From assembly GCF_000344615.1 (NCBI RefSeq), contig NZ_KB467824.1:4872367-4936366 (forward strand): a stretch of DNA of 64,000 bases. The letters are read 5' to 3'. Positions 16,601-24,327 of the stretch are shown here, piece by piece (the stretch's first letter is position 1; each line of letters begins with the position of its first letter). The position numbers and the translations under genes were made by a program. The notes beneath the pieces were generated by a model that was not told the DNA's origin, made no database searches, and saw only the letters and a program-made list of their open reading frames with translations. This DNA comes from Janthinobacterium sp. CG3 (lineage in GTDB: Bacteria; Pseudomonadota; Gammaproteobacteria; Burkholderiales; Burkholderiaceae_D).

Positions 16601-17427
16601 TGCGCGCCGTGCTGAACGCCTATGGCCGCGCGCTGCTGTCGCAGTTGCACGGCCGCATGATCTTGCTGAGCCTGATCCCCTTCGCGCTGTCGGTGGCCCT
16701 GTGGGCCGCGTTGCTGTGGCTGGGCCTGCAACCGCTGGTCGACGCCCTGCACGGCTTTTTCGTCGAGCACGACGGCTTTCGCCTCAGCGGCGGCGTGCTG
16801 GGCGCGCTCGGCCTGGGCATGCTGAAGACCGTCATCGTGCCGCTGATCGCCATGTTCCTGCTGCTGCCGCTGATGATCTTGACGGCGCTGCTGTTCATCG
16901 GCGTGGCGGCGATGCCGGCGGTCGGGCGCCACGTCGGCGGGCGGCATTTCCCGCAACTGGAGAAAAAGCGCGGCGGCAGCTTCGCCGGCAGCCTCAAGAC
17001 CAGCTGCGGCGCCTTCCTGGTATTCGTGCTGGGCTGGTTCGTCACCTTGCCGCTGTACGTCTTTCCGCCGCTGGCGCTGCTGGCCCAGGCGCTGCTGTGG
17101 GGCTGGCTGACCTGCCGCGTCATGGCCTACGACGCGCTGGCCGACTACGCCAGCGAGGACGAGCGGCGCGCGCTGATGCGCACCCGGCGCTGGCCCCTGC
17201 TGGCGATCGGCCTGGTCTCGGGCGCGGCCGGCTCGCTGCCCGGCCTGTTGTGGATGGGCGGCGCCATGTCGGTGGTGTTCTTCCCCTTCCTGGCGATGCT
17301 GGCGATCTGGTTGTATGTGCTCATATTCATCTTTACCGGCCTGTGGTTCGCCTATTTCTGCCTTGCGGCGCTGGGCGCGCTGCGCGGCGCCGGCGGCGCC
17401 GGGGAAGCGGCGGCGGCCGAGGCTTGA
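16600..17427 (+). CDS. EI24 / CysZ-like integral membrane protein
   Basis: 275-residue inner-membrane protein with several long hydrophobic segments (ILLSLIPFALSVALWAALLW, VIVPLIAMFLLLPLMILTA, AFLVFVLGWFVTLPLYVFPP, FFPFLAMLAIWLYVLIFIFT). The arrangement and the GSFAGSLKTSCGAFLVF and RVMAYDALADYASEDERRAL stretches resemble the EI24 (PF07264) family that also contains the sulfate transporter CysZ. Transport substrate is not predictable. Start at the ATG overlapping the preceding stop (TGATG). It is likely the last gene of the propeller-deacetylase-hydroxylase operon, or continues into the next gene 71 bp away. Confidence 0.8.
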   Translation: MRAVLNAYGRALLSQLHGRMILLSLIPFALSVALWAALLWLGLQPLVDALHGFFVEHDGFRLSGGVLGALGLGMLKTVIVPLIAMFLLLPLMILTALLFIGVAAMPAVGRHVGGRHFPQLEKKRGGSFAGSLKTSCGAFLVFVLGWFVTLPLYVFPPLALLAQALLWGWLTCRVMAYDALADYASEDERRALMRTRRWPLLAIGLVSGAAGSLPGLLWMGGAMSVVFFPFLAMLAIWLYVLIFIFTGLWFAYFCLAALGALRGAGGAGEAAAAEA

Positions 17428-17498
17428 ACGCGCCGGGCGCCACGGCCGCTAGCGCGGGCTTTGCAATCCCTACTTTCGACTATCACACAGGAGCGGCT

Positions 17499-18284
17499 AT
17501 GGCTATCGGACTGATCATCATCGGCGACGAAATCTTATCGGGCAAGCGGGTCGACCAGCACTTCGCCAAGGTCGTGCAACTGCTCGGCGCGCGCGGCCTG
17601 CAACTGGGTTGGGCCGAATACCTGGGCGACGAGCCGGAGCGCATCGCGGCGACGCTGAAGCGCACCTTCGCCGGCGGCGACATCGTGTTTTGCTGCGGCG
17701 GCATCGGCGCCACGCCGGACGACCATACCCGCCAGGCCGCCGCCACGGCGCTGGGCCGGCCGCTGCGCCTGCACCCGGGGGCCAGGGACAGCATCCAGCA
17801 GCGCATCCTGGAGGTGGCCGCCGAGGCCGGCCGCACGGTCGACCTGGAGGCGGCGGACAATCTGCACCGCCTCAAAATGGCCGAGTTCGCCGAGGGCGCC
17901 GAGCTGATCCCGAACCCGTACAACAAGGTCGCCGGCTTCGCGCTGGGCACGCATTACTTCGTGCCGGGCTTCCCGGTGATGGCCTGGCCGATGATCGAAT
18001 GGGTGCTCGACACCCACTATCCGCAGCTGTTCAACCGCGACGCCCGCACCGAGCAGGCGGCGCTGGTGTTCGAGGCGGCCGAGTCGACACTGACGCCGCT
18101 GATGGAGGCGCTCGAGGCGCAGTTCGCGCTGGTGAAGGTGTTCAGCCTGCCGCACGTGGGCGACGCCAAGACGCGCCGGCATATCGAGCTGGGCGTCAAG
18201 GGCGAGCCGGCCCAGACGGCGGCCGCCTTCGCGCTGCTGTGCGCCGAACTGGAACGACTGGAGGTCGAGTACACGGAGATTTAA
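17499..18284 (+). CDS. Molybdopterin-binding domain protein (MoaB/CinA-N-like)
   Basis: 261 residues with a MoCF_biosynth domain over the first ~170: MAIGLIIIGDEILSGKRVDQH, then FCCGGIGATPDDHTRQAAA, which are the MPT-binding signatures found in MogA/MoaB and the N-terminal half of CinA. The C-terminal nicotinamide-nucleotide amidohydrolase part of CinA is absent. The Gly-rich glycine loop and the PGFPVMAWPM stretch resemble CinA-N more than MogA. CAGGAG lies 6 bases before the ATG at 17499. Real substrate unknown; it may be a stand-alone CinA-N-like enzyme rather than a cofactor-biosynthesis protein. Confidence 0.85.
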   Translation: MAIGLIIIGDEILSGKRVDQHFAKVVQLLGARGLQLGWAEYLGDEPERIAATLKRTFAGGDIVFCCGGIGATPDDHTRQAAATALGRPLRLHPGARDSIQQRILEVAAEAGRTVDLEAADNLHRLKMAEFAEGAELIPNPYNKVAGFALGTHYFVPGFPVMAWPMIEWVLDTHYPQLFNRDARTEQAALVFEAAESTLTPLMEALEAQFALVKVFSLPHVGDAKTRRHIELGVKGEPAQTAAAFALLCAELERLEVEYTEI

Positions 18285-18765
18285 TAACAAAATACTAGCG
18301 TCGGAAAACCCCGCTTTCTGGAGGACCGATGCGGCGCTGGCCGAATCCGGGACGCGCCGTTGTTTTTTTGCGAAAATCTCAACTGAAGCGGGTTTTTTAT
18401 ACACGCCACCCGGTCGCCGCGGTGCCGATGTGGTGGAATGGTAGTGCGACGCCGGCATGCGCCGGCGCCACGGCCGAACATTTCCAACCGACCGACAGTT
18501 TTACGCTCACTGAACCACGACTGACAGGTTTGACACATATGGGCACCTCCGAGAACCTGCTGCGCGTCGCCACGGCAACGCGCGCGTACCGTGTGCGACG
18601 CGCGTCGCGCGGCGGTGCGGCGGCGCCGGGGGCCGGCATATGTTAAGCAACCGCCGCTTTTCCCGCCCGCGCGTCGTGGTGCGCGCGGTGCGCAAACTGC
18701 GCGCCGGCGCGGCCGCGTTGCGCTACGGCCGGCCGCGGCCAGTCCCTTTTACCCATTTGCATCCT
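18285..18765. other. Intergenic region upstream of the penicillin-binding protein
   Basis: 481 bp with no credible gene. It holds a 21-base sequence at 18424-18444 that looks like the 5' end of a leucine tRNA but lacks the rest of the molecule. GC content dips around 18480-18540. No clear promoter could be assigned to the following gene. Confidence 0.5.
18424..18444 (+). other. tRNA-Leu 5'-end-like remnant
   Basis: GCCGATGTGGTGGAAT followed by GGTAG resembles the acceptor strand and D-arm of bacterial tRNA-Leu. No anticodon arm, T-arm or matching 3' acceptor strand (CATCGGC) follows, so this is at most a fragment, or chance similarity. Confidence 0.3.
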
Positions 18766-21700
18766 ATGACACAAACAAGCGCACATATGGCCCCGGCCGA
18801 CGTTCCGGTCCCGCCGCAGGAAGACGCCCCGGCGCCGCCAGCGGCGCCGAAAAAACCCCGCCGCCTCAAGGCCATGTTGCTGTTGATCCTGCTGGCGCTG
18901 CTGCTGGCGGCGGCCTGGTGGGGCGTGCGCGAAAGCCGCACCTCGGCGATGCAGGCGCGGTTCTTCACGCAACTGGTCGGCAAGCTCAAGTACACGGTCG
19001 AGGCCGGCCCTAGCCCGGCCGCGTCGATCCGTTTCCCGCAAGACAGCCCGTACGACGAGCGGCTCGGCTACGCCAACCTGCCGGACTTCCTCGGCAAGCT
19101 CAAGAGCAAGGACTACCTGGTCACGTCGCAGGCGCGCTTCTCGCCGAAGATGGTGGAACTGGCCGACATGGGCGTGTTCGCCACCTACCGCGAAAAGACC
19201 AAGGTCGGCCTGGCCATCCTCGACTGCCGCAGCGAGCCGCTGTTTACCGCCAGCTATCCGGAGCGCGTCTACAACGGCTTCGCGCACACCCCGGCCATCC
19301 TGGTGAAAAGCCTGCTGTTCATTGAAAACCGCGAGCTGCTCGACCCGACCTATCCGAAGCGCAACCCGGCGGTCGAGTGGGACCGCCTCAGCAAGGCCGT
19401 GCTCGACAAATCGCTCAACACGCTGGGCGGCCACCGCGGCGGCGGCGGCAGCACGCTGGCGACGCAGATCGAGAAATACCGCCACTCGGCCGAGGGCCGC
19501 ACCGGCTCGATGAAGGACAAGCTGCGGCAGATGGTCTCGGCCACCCTGCGCGCCTACCAGCAGGGCGAGGACACCACCGAGGTGCGGCGGCAGATCGTCG
19601 TCGACTACCTGAACACGGTGCCGCTGTCGGCCAAGCCCGGCTACGGCGAGGTCAACGGCATCGGCGACGGCCTGTGGGTCTGGTACGGGCGCGACTTCAA
19701 CGAAGTCAGCGGCGAGCTGAAGGGCAAGCTCGACCAGCCCGGCAGCGCGCTGGCCTACAAGCAGGCGCTCAGCCTGCTGATCGCGCAGCGCCGGCCGTCG
19801 CACTACCTGGGCGCCGGCGACGAGGATCTGGAAGAGCTGACCAACAGCCACCTGCGCCTGCTGGCCCAGGCCGGCGTCATCACGGCGCAACTGCGCGACG
19901 CCGCCACCGCCGTCAAGCTGCACACGGCGGCCGCCTCCGGCGCGCAACTGGCGCAGCCGATTTCCTTCGTCACGCGCAAGGCTTCGAACGCGGTGCGCAC
20001 CCACCTCGGCGGCCTGCTCGGCGACGCCCGCCTGTACAACCTCGACCGGCTCGACCTGAGCGTGGTCAGCACGCTCGACGCGCGCGCCCAGAAGGACGTC
20101 ACCACCGTGCTGCGCCAGTTGCGCGACCCGGAGGCGGCCAAGGCCGCCGGCCTGACCGGCAAGGGCATGCTGGGCAACGGCGACCCGGCCAACGTCGTCT
20201 ACAGCTTCACGCTGCTGGAAAAGGGCGAGCAGGTCAACCGCCTGCGCCTGCAGACCGACAACTTCGACCAGCCGCTCGACATCAACGACGGCGCCAAGCT
20301 CGACCTCGGCTCGACCGCCAAGCTGCGCACGCTGGTGACGTATATGGACATCGTCGCGCAATTGCACAAGCGCTACGGCGGCATGGACGCGGGCGCGCTC
20401 GGCAAGGCCGTGGTCGACCCCAAGGACACGCTGTCGCAGTGGGCCATCGGCTACTTCAAGGCGCTGCCGCTGGACCGGGGCCGCGACCTGCCGGCGATGC
20501 TCCAGGCCGCGCTCGAGCGCAAGTATTCGGGCGGCCCGGGCGAAGGCTTCTTCACCGGCGGCGGCGTGCACTACTTCAACAACTTCTCCAAGCTCGACGA
20601 CAGCCGCATCCTCACCGTGCGCGAGGCGTTGCGCCAGTCGACCAACCTGGTGTTCGTGCGCCTGATGCGCGACGTCGCGCGCTTCTACATGTTCCAGACG
20701 CCGGGCTCGTCGGCGTCGCTGCTGGCCGACTCGGACGACCCGCGCCGCGCCCTCTACCTGAGCCGCTTCGCCGACAAGGAAGGGCGCGAGTTCCTGCAGC
20801 GCTTCTACCAGAAGTACAAGGGCAAGAACGCCGCCGAGCAGGAAAAAGTGCTGCTCGGTAGCATACGCGCCACCCCGGTTCGCTTGAGCAATATCCACCG
20901 CTCGATCGCCCCCGAGGCCAGCCTGGAACAGTTCGCCGCCTTCCTCAAGGACAACCTGCCGTCGCAAAACGAAGTGCCGGCCGAGCGCGTGGCCAAGCTG
21001 TACCAGCAATACGCCATCGGCAACTGGTCGCTGGCCGACCGCGGCTACCTGGCCAACGTCCACCCGCTGGAACTGTGGATGGTCGGCTACCTGCGCGGCC
21101 ACGAGGGCGCGACGCTGTCGCAAATGGTCGCCGCCAGCGACAAGGAGCGCCAGGAAGTGTATAAATGGCTGTTTTCGACCCACCGCAAGCACGCCCAGGA
21201 CCGGCGCATTTCGGAATTGCTGGAACTGGAGGGCTTCCTGGAAATCCACCGCCAGTGGAAAAAGATGGGGTATCCGTTCGACTCGCTGGTGCCGTCCTAC
21301 GCCACCACGCTGGGCGCCTCGGCCGACCGGCCGGCGGCGCTGGCCGAAATGATGGGCATCCTCATCAACGGCGGCGTGCGCAAGGCCAGCCAGCGCATCG
21401 AATCGCTGCACTTCGCCGCCGGGACGCCGTACGACACCACCGTCAAGCGCGCTACCAGCAGCGCCAACGAACAGGTGCTGGCGCCGGAAGTGGCGCGCGC
21501 GGTGGTTGACGCGATCGCCGAAGTGGTCTCCAACGGCACCGCCAAGCGCGTCAAAAGCGCCTTCGTCAAGGCCGACGGCAGCGTCATCCCGGTCGGCGGC
21601 AAGACTGGCACCGGCGACCAGCGTTTCGACGTCTACGGCGGCGGCGGTCGGCTGATCGAGTCGCGCTACGTGAACCGCTCGGCCACTTTCGTCTTCAACA

Positions 21701-21921
21701 TCGGTGAACGCTTCTTCGGCAGCATGACCGCCTATGTGCGCGGCCCTGACGCCAAGAACTACGACTTCACCAGCGCGCTGCCGGTGCAGTTGCTGGTGGT
21801 GCTGGCGCCGAAACTAATGCCGCTGATCGAGCCGCCGGCGCCGGCCGCCGGCGCGCTGCTGAAGACCGCGGCCGGCCCGGCGCCGGGGCCGGCCGCGCCG
21901 GCGCAATGCGTCGGTGGTTGA
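18766..21921 (+). CDS. Large class A-type penicillin-binding protein (GT51 + transpeptidase)
   Basis: 1051-residue membrane-anchored peptidoglycan synthase-like protein. One helix near residues 35-55 (MLLLILLALLLAAAWWGV) anchors it. The GT51 glycosyltransferase region is recognisable by LLFIENRELLD and GGGGSTLATQIEKYRHS but is divergent from the usual ED..F..H and GGSTITQQ wording. The transpeptidase carries all three motifs: SxxK as GSTAK, SxN as QSTNLVF, and KTG as GGKTGTGDQ. It is ~250 residues longer than typical class A PBPs, with the extra sequence between SxN and KTG. ATG 18766 is chosen because it opens a short proline-rich cytoplasmic tail; 18787 is an alternative. No strong ribosome-binding site is seen. 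Confidence 0.85.
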   Translation: MTQTSAHMAPADVPVPPQEDAPAPPAAPKKPRRLKAMLLLILLALLLAAAWWGVRESRTSAMQARFFTQLVGKLKYTVEAGPSPAASIRFPQDSPYDERLGYANLPDFLGKLKSKDYLVTSQARFSPKMVELADMGVFATYREKTKVGLAILDCRSEPLFTASYPERVYNGFAHTPAILVKSLLFIENRELLDPTYPKRNPAVEWDRLSKAVLDKSLNTLGGHRGGGGSTLATQIEKYRHSAEGRTGSMKDKLRQMVSATLRAYQQGEDTTEVRRQIVVDYLNTVPLSAKPGYGEVNGIGDGLWVWYGRDFNEVSGELKGKLDQPGSALAYKQALSLLIAQRRPSHYLGAGDEDLEELTNSHLRLLAQAGVITAQLRDAATAVKLHTAAASGAQLAQPISFVTRKASNAVRTHLGGLLGDARLYNLDRLDLSVVSTLDARAQKDVTTVLRQLRDPEAAKAAGLTGKGMLGNGDPANVVYSFTLLEKGEQVNRLRLQTDNFDQPLDINDGAKLDLGSTAKLRTLVTYMDIVAQLHKRYGGMDAGALGKAVVDPKDTLSQWAIGYFKALPLDRGRDLPAMLQAALERKYSGGPGEGFFTGGGVHYFNNFSKLDDSRILTVREALRQSTNLVFVRLMRDVARFYMFQTPGSSASLLADSDDPRRALYLSRFADKEGREFLQRFYQKYKGKNAAEQEKVLLGSIRATPVRLSNIHRSIAPEASLEQFAAFLKDNLPSQNEVPAERVAKLYQQYAIGNWSLADRGYLANVHPLELWMVGYLRGHEGATLSQMVAASDKERQEVYKWLFSTHRKHAQDRRISELLELEGFLEIHRQWKKMGYPFDSLVPSYATTLGASADRPAALAEMMGILINGGVRKASQRIESLHFAAGTPYDTTVKRATSSANEQVLAPEVARAVVDAIAEVVSNGTAKRVKSAFVKADGSVIPVGGKTGTGDQRFDVYGGGGRLIESRYVNRSATFVFNIGERFFGSMTAYVRGPDAKNYDFTSALPVQLLVVLAPKLMPLIEPPAPAAGALLKTAAGPAPGPAAPAQCVGG

Positions 21922-21968
21922 GGGGAAGTGAGAGGGCCGCGCCAGTGAACGGAAGCGGCGGCCTTACA

Positions 21969-21999
21969 CCGGGGTCGGACCCTCGGGGGCTGACCGCGG
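21969..21999. repeat. Palindromic GGGGTCGGACCC-type repeat, copy 2
   Basis: CCGGGGTCGGACCCTCGGGG followed by GCTGACCGCGG, lying between the convergent PBP and GST genes. Nearly the same as copy 1 at 2185-2218. Confidence 0.6.
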
Positions 22000-22012
22000 T
22001 GCGGCGCCGGCG

Positions 22013-22636
22013 TTACGGCGTGCCGTTGCGCCCGTGCAGCATGAAGCCGGGGCGCTGGCTCAGGCGTTCGTAGTAGGCCGCCACGGCCGGGTAGTCGGGC
22101 CGCTTCATCGGCGTCATGTACCAGCGGTTCACCGACAGACCCAGCACCACGTCGGCCAGCGTGAAGCCGGGTCCGGCCACGTACTCGCCGCCGCCCTGCA
22201 AATGGCGCTCCAGCATGGCGGTGTGCTTGACCCAGTTGGCCATGCCGGCCTCCAGTTCGGCGGCGTTGCGGTGCTGCGGACTCTCGCGCACCAGCGCCAT
22301 GAAGGCGTACTTCCACGAATTGTTCAAGTCCGTGGCTTGCCAATCCATCCATTTTTCGACGTGGGCGCGGGCTTGCGGCGCGCGCGGCAGCAAGTCCTCG
22401 CGTTCGTGCCGCGCGCACAGGTAGCGGCAGATGGCGTTCGATTCCCACAGCACGAAGTCGCCGTCCTTGATGACGGGTACTAGCGCGTTCGGGTTCATTC
22501 GGAGAAATTCCGGGTCGGCGGTAGACCGGAACCCCGCGCCCCAGTCTTCGCGTTCAAAGGGAATGCCGATTTCGGCGCAGGTCCACAGCACTTTGCGCAC
22601 GTTGATGGAAGACGCCTTGCCCAGTATTTTCAACAT
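22013..22636 (-). CDS. Glutathione S-transferase family protein
   Basis: 207-residue cytosolic GST. The N-terminal thioredoxin-like domain starts MLKILGKASSINVRKVLWTC, with S/N near position 10-11 in place of the catalytic Ser/Tyr and the glutathione-binding ALVPVIKDGDFVLWESNAI motif. The C-terminal helical domain contains GPGFTLADVVLGLSVNRW, the N-capping motif. Length is standard. It is close to the beta-type GSTs of proteobacteria involved in detoxification, though the substrate is unknown. It is monocistronic, with its 3' end facing the PBP gene. Confidence 0.92.
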   Translation of the reverse strand: MLKILGKASSINVRKVLWTCAEIGIPFEREDWGAGFRSTADPEFLRMNPNALVPVIKDGDFVLWESNAICRYLCARHEREDLLPRAPQARAHVEKWMDWQATDLNNSWKYAFMALVRESPQHRNAAELEAGMANWVKHTAMLERHLQGGGEYVAGPGFTLADVVLGLSVNRWYMTPMKRPDYPAVAAYYERLSQRPGFMLHGRNGTP

Positions 22637-22742
22637 AAACTTCCCTGTTTAATGAACATCGTTCCACTGTACCCGAATTGACGCAGCGCCGCATGGACAA
22701 GCCCCTTGCATAGTTGCGCAAATATTGGCATGGTATCAACCC

Positions 22743-24116
22743 ATGAAACCTATGCGCTATACCATGTCCAAAATCCTGACGTTCACGCGTTTTTCGGTGC
22801 GCGACCTGCTCGTCACCGCCGGCCCCACCATCGCCGTCATCGTCGCCGTCTGCGCCGTCGCCTACTGGCTGGTCGACCCGGCGCCGCCGCGCAAAGTGAG
22901 CCTGGCCACGGGCCAGGACAACAGCGCCTATAGTGAATTCGGCAAGCAATACGTCGCCGCGCTGGCCAGGCACGCCATCGTCGTCACGCCGCAGCCTTCG
23001 CTCGGCTCGCAGGAAAACCTGCAGCGCCTGAACCAGGGCGCGGTCGATATCGCCTTCGTGCAAAGCGGCTCGACCGAACAGGCCGAGGCCGAGCGCAAGG
23101 GCTTGATTTCTCTGGGCAGCTTGTTTACCGAGCCGGTCTGGCTGTTCATGCGGGAGGAAAAATCGATCAATCAGTTGACCCAGCTCAAGGGATTGAAAAT
23201 TAATCTGGGACCGGAGGGCAGCGGCGTGCCGCGCCTGTTCAAGCAGGTGCTGGCGGTCAACGGCGTCGAGGCGGCCGACCTGGTCATCGGCGGGCTGGAA
23301 AACACCCCGGCCACCGTGGAATTGCTGGAGGGGCGCATCGACGCGCTGGTGTTTAGCTCGGCGCCGGAGGCGCCGCTGATCCAGATGCTGCTGCAAACGC
23401 CGGGCATCACCCTGTTCGACTTCGCCCAAGCCGAGGCCTACACCCGGCGCCTGCCGTTCCTGACCCATGTGACCTTGCCGCGCGGCATCGTCGATCTGGG
23501 CCGCGACCTGCCGGGCCAGGACTACCAGTTGATCGCGCCGACCGCGACCCTGGTCGCGCGCGAGGACTTGCATCCGGCGCTGATCGACCTGTTCGTCCAG
23601 GCCGCCGGGCAGATCCACGGCGGCACCGGCTGGTTCCAGCAGCAGGGCCAGTTTCCGTCGGCGCGGTATACCGAAATTCCGGTGGCGCGCGAGGCCGCCA
23701 AGTTCTACAAGGATGGCGCGCCGATGTTGCAGCACTACATGAGTTTCTGGCTGGCCAATTTCTTCGACCGCATGTGGGTGCTGGTGGTGGCGCTGGGCGC
23801 GCTGATCCTGCCGCTGTCGAAGGTGGTGCCGCCGCTGTACGTGTGGCGCATCCGTTCGCGCGTGTACCGTTGGTACGGCCAGTTGCGCACCGTCGAGCAG
23901 GCGCTGGAGGAGGCGCCGGAGGAACGCCGCGCCGAGATCTACGCCGAGCAACTCAAGCGCCTGAATGAAATCGAGGAAATGGTCAACCAGATATCGATAC
24001 CGCTGTCGTTCGCGGACGGCCTGTACGGCCTGCGCAGCCACATCAACTTCGTGCGCCAGCGCGTGCTCGGCCTGATGGCCGGCAACTCGGCGGAAGCGGC
24101 CGTCGTGGCGGATTGA
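22743..24116 (+). CDS. Membrane-anchored TAXI-family solute-binding protein
   Basis: 457 residues. An N-terminal helix (LLVTAGPTIAVIVAVCAVAYWLV) precedes a TAXI/NMT1-type binding domain: VSLATGQDNSAYSEFGKQYV, LNQGAVDIAFVQSGSTE, KGLKINLGPEGSGVPRLFKQ and LLEGRIDALVFSSAPEA. A second helix (MWVLVVALGALILPLSKVVP) and a charged, coiled-coil-like tail (VEQALEEAPEERRAEIYAEQ) follow, so the binding domain is held between two membrane anchors. No TRAP permease (DctQM) is next to it. Three nearby ATGs (22743, 22752, 22764) are possible; the first is reported. Ligand unknown; a sensory role is conceivable. Confidence 0.85.
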   Translation: MKPMRYTMSKILTFTRFSVRDLLVTAGPTIAVIVAVCAVAYWLVDPAPPRKVSLATGQDNSAYSEFGKQYVAALARHAIVVTPQPSLGSQENLQRLNQGAVDIAFVQSGSTEQAEAERKGLISLGSLFTEPVWLFMREEKSINQLTQLKGLKINLGPEGSGVPRLFKQVLAVNGVEAADLVIGGLENTPATVELLEGRIDALVFSSAPEAPLIQMLLQTPGITLFDFAQAEAYTRRLPFLTHVTLPRGIVDLGRDLPGQDYQLIAPTATLVAREDLHPALIDLFVQAAGQIHGGTGWFQQQGQFPSARYTEIPVAREAAKFYKDGAPMLQHYMSFWLANFFDRMWVLVVALGALILPLSKVVPPLYVWRIRSRVYRWYGQLRTVEQALEEAPEERRAEIYAEQLKRLNEIEEMVNQISIPLSFADGLYGLRSHINFVRQRVLGLMAGNSAEAAVVAD

Positions 24117-24133
24117 GCCGGGGTTGGCCCCTG

Positions 24134-24263
24134 ATACCGCTACGTTAAGGCTTTGCGTAGGTCGGCGTAGCCGGAACCGCGTAACCCGACTGGCGTCGGC
24201 AGCGGCTCGGCGTCGGATTACGCTGTCGCTAATCCGACCTACGGAAGCTCAAGGTAGCGGTAT
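24134..24263. repeat. Dispersed palindromic repeat, copy B (complete, ~130 bp)
   Basis: Bounded by perfect 10-bp inverted ends ATACCGCTAC (24134-24143) and GTAGCGGTAT (24254-24263). Inside these are nested inverted blocks GCGTAGGTCGG / CCGACCTACG and GCGTAACCCGAC / GTCGGATTACGC. It encodes nothing. It lies between convergent genes and is the reference copy for those at 7529, 31261 and 48411. It is MITE-like in structure. Confidence 0.85.
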
Positions 24264-24327
24264 TAGGGGCGGGCCCGAGGGTCGGACCCGCCGGCGGCGC
24301 CGCGGTTTTAGGCGCGGCGCGGGCGTC

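Noticed and set aside
18281-18538. 85-codon minus-strand frame upstream of the PBP gene
   Set aside because: Cys/Arg-rich without motif, and it overlaps the stop of the molybdopterin-domain gene.
18643-21411. A 922-codon open frame antisense to the penicillin-binding protein
   Set aside because: Composition is Arg/Ala/Val/His-rich and follows the third-position GC of the sense gene; no family motif. High-GC shadow.
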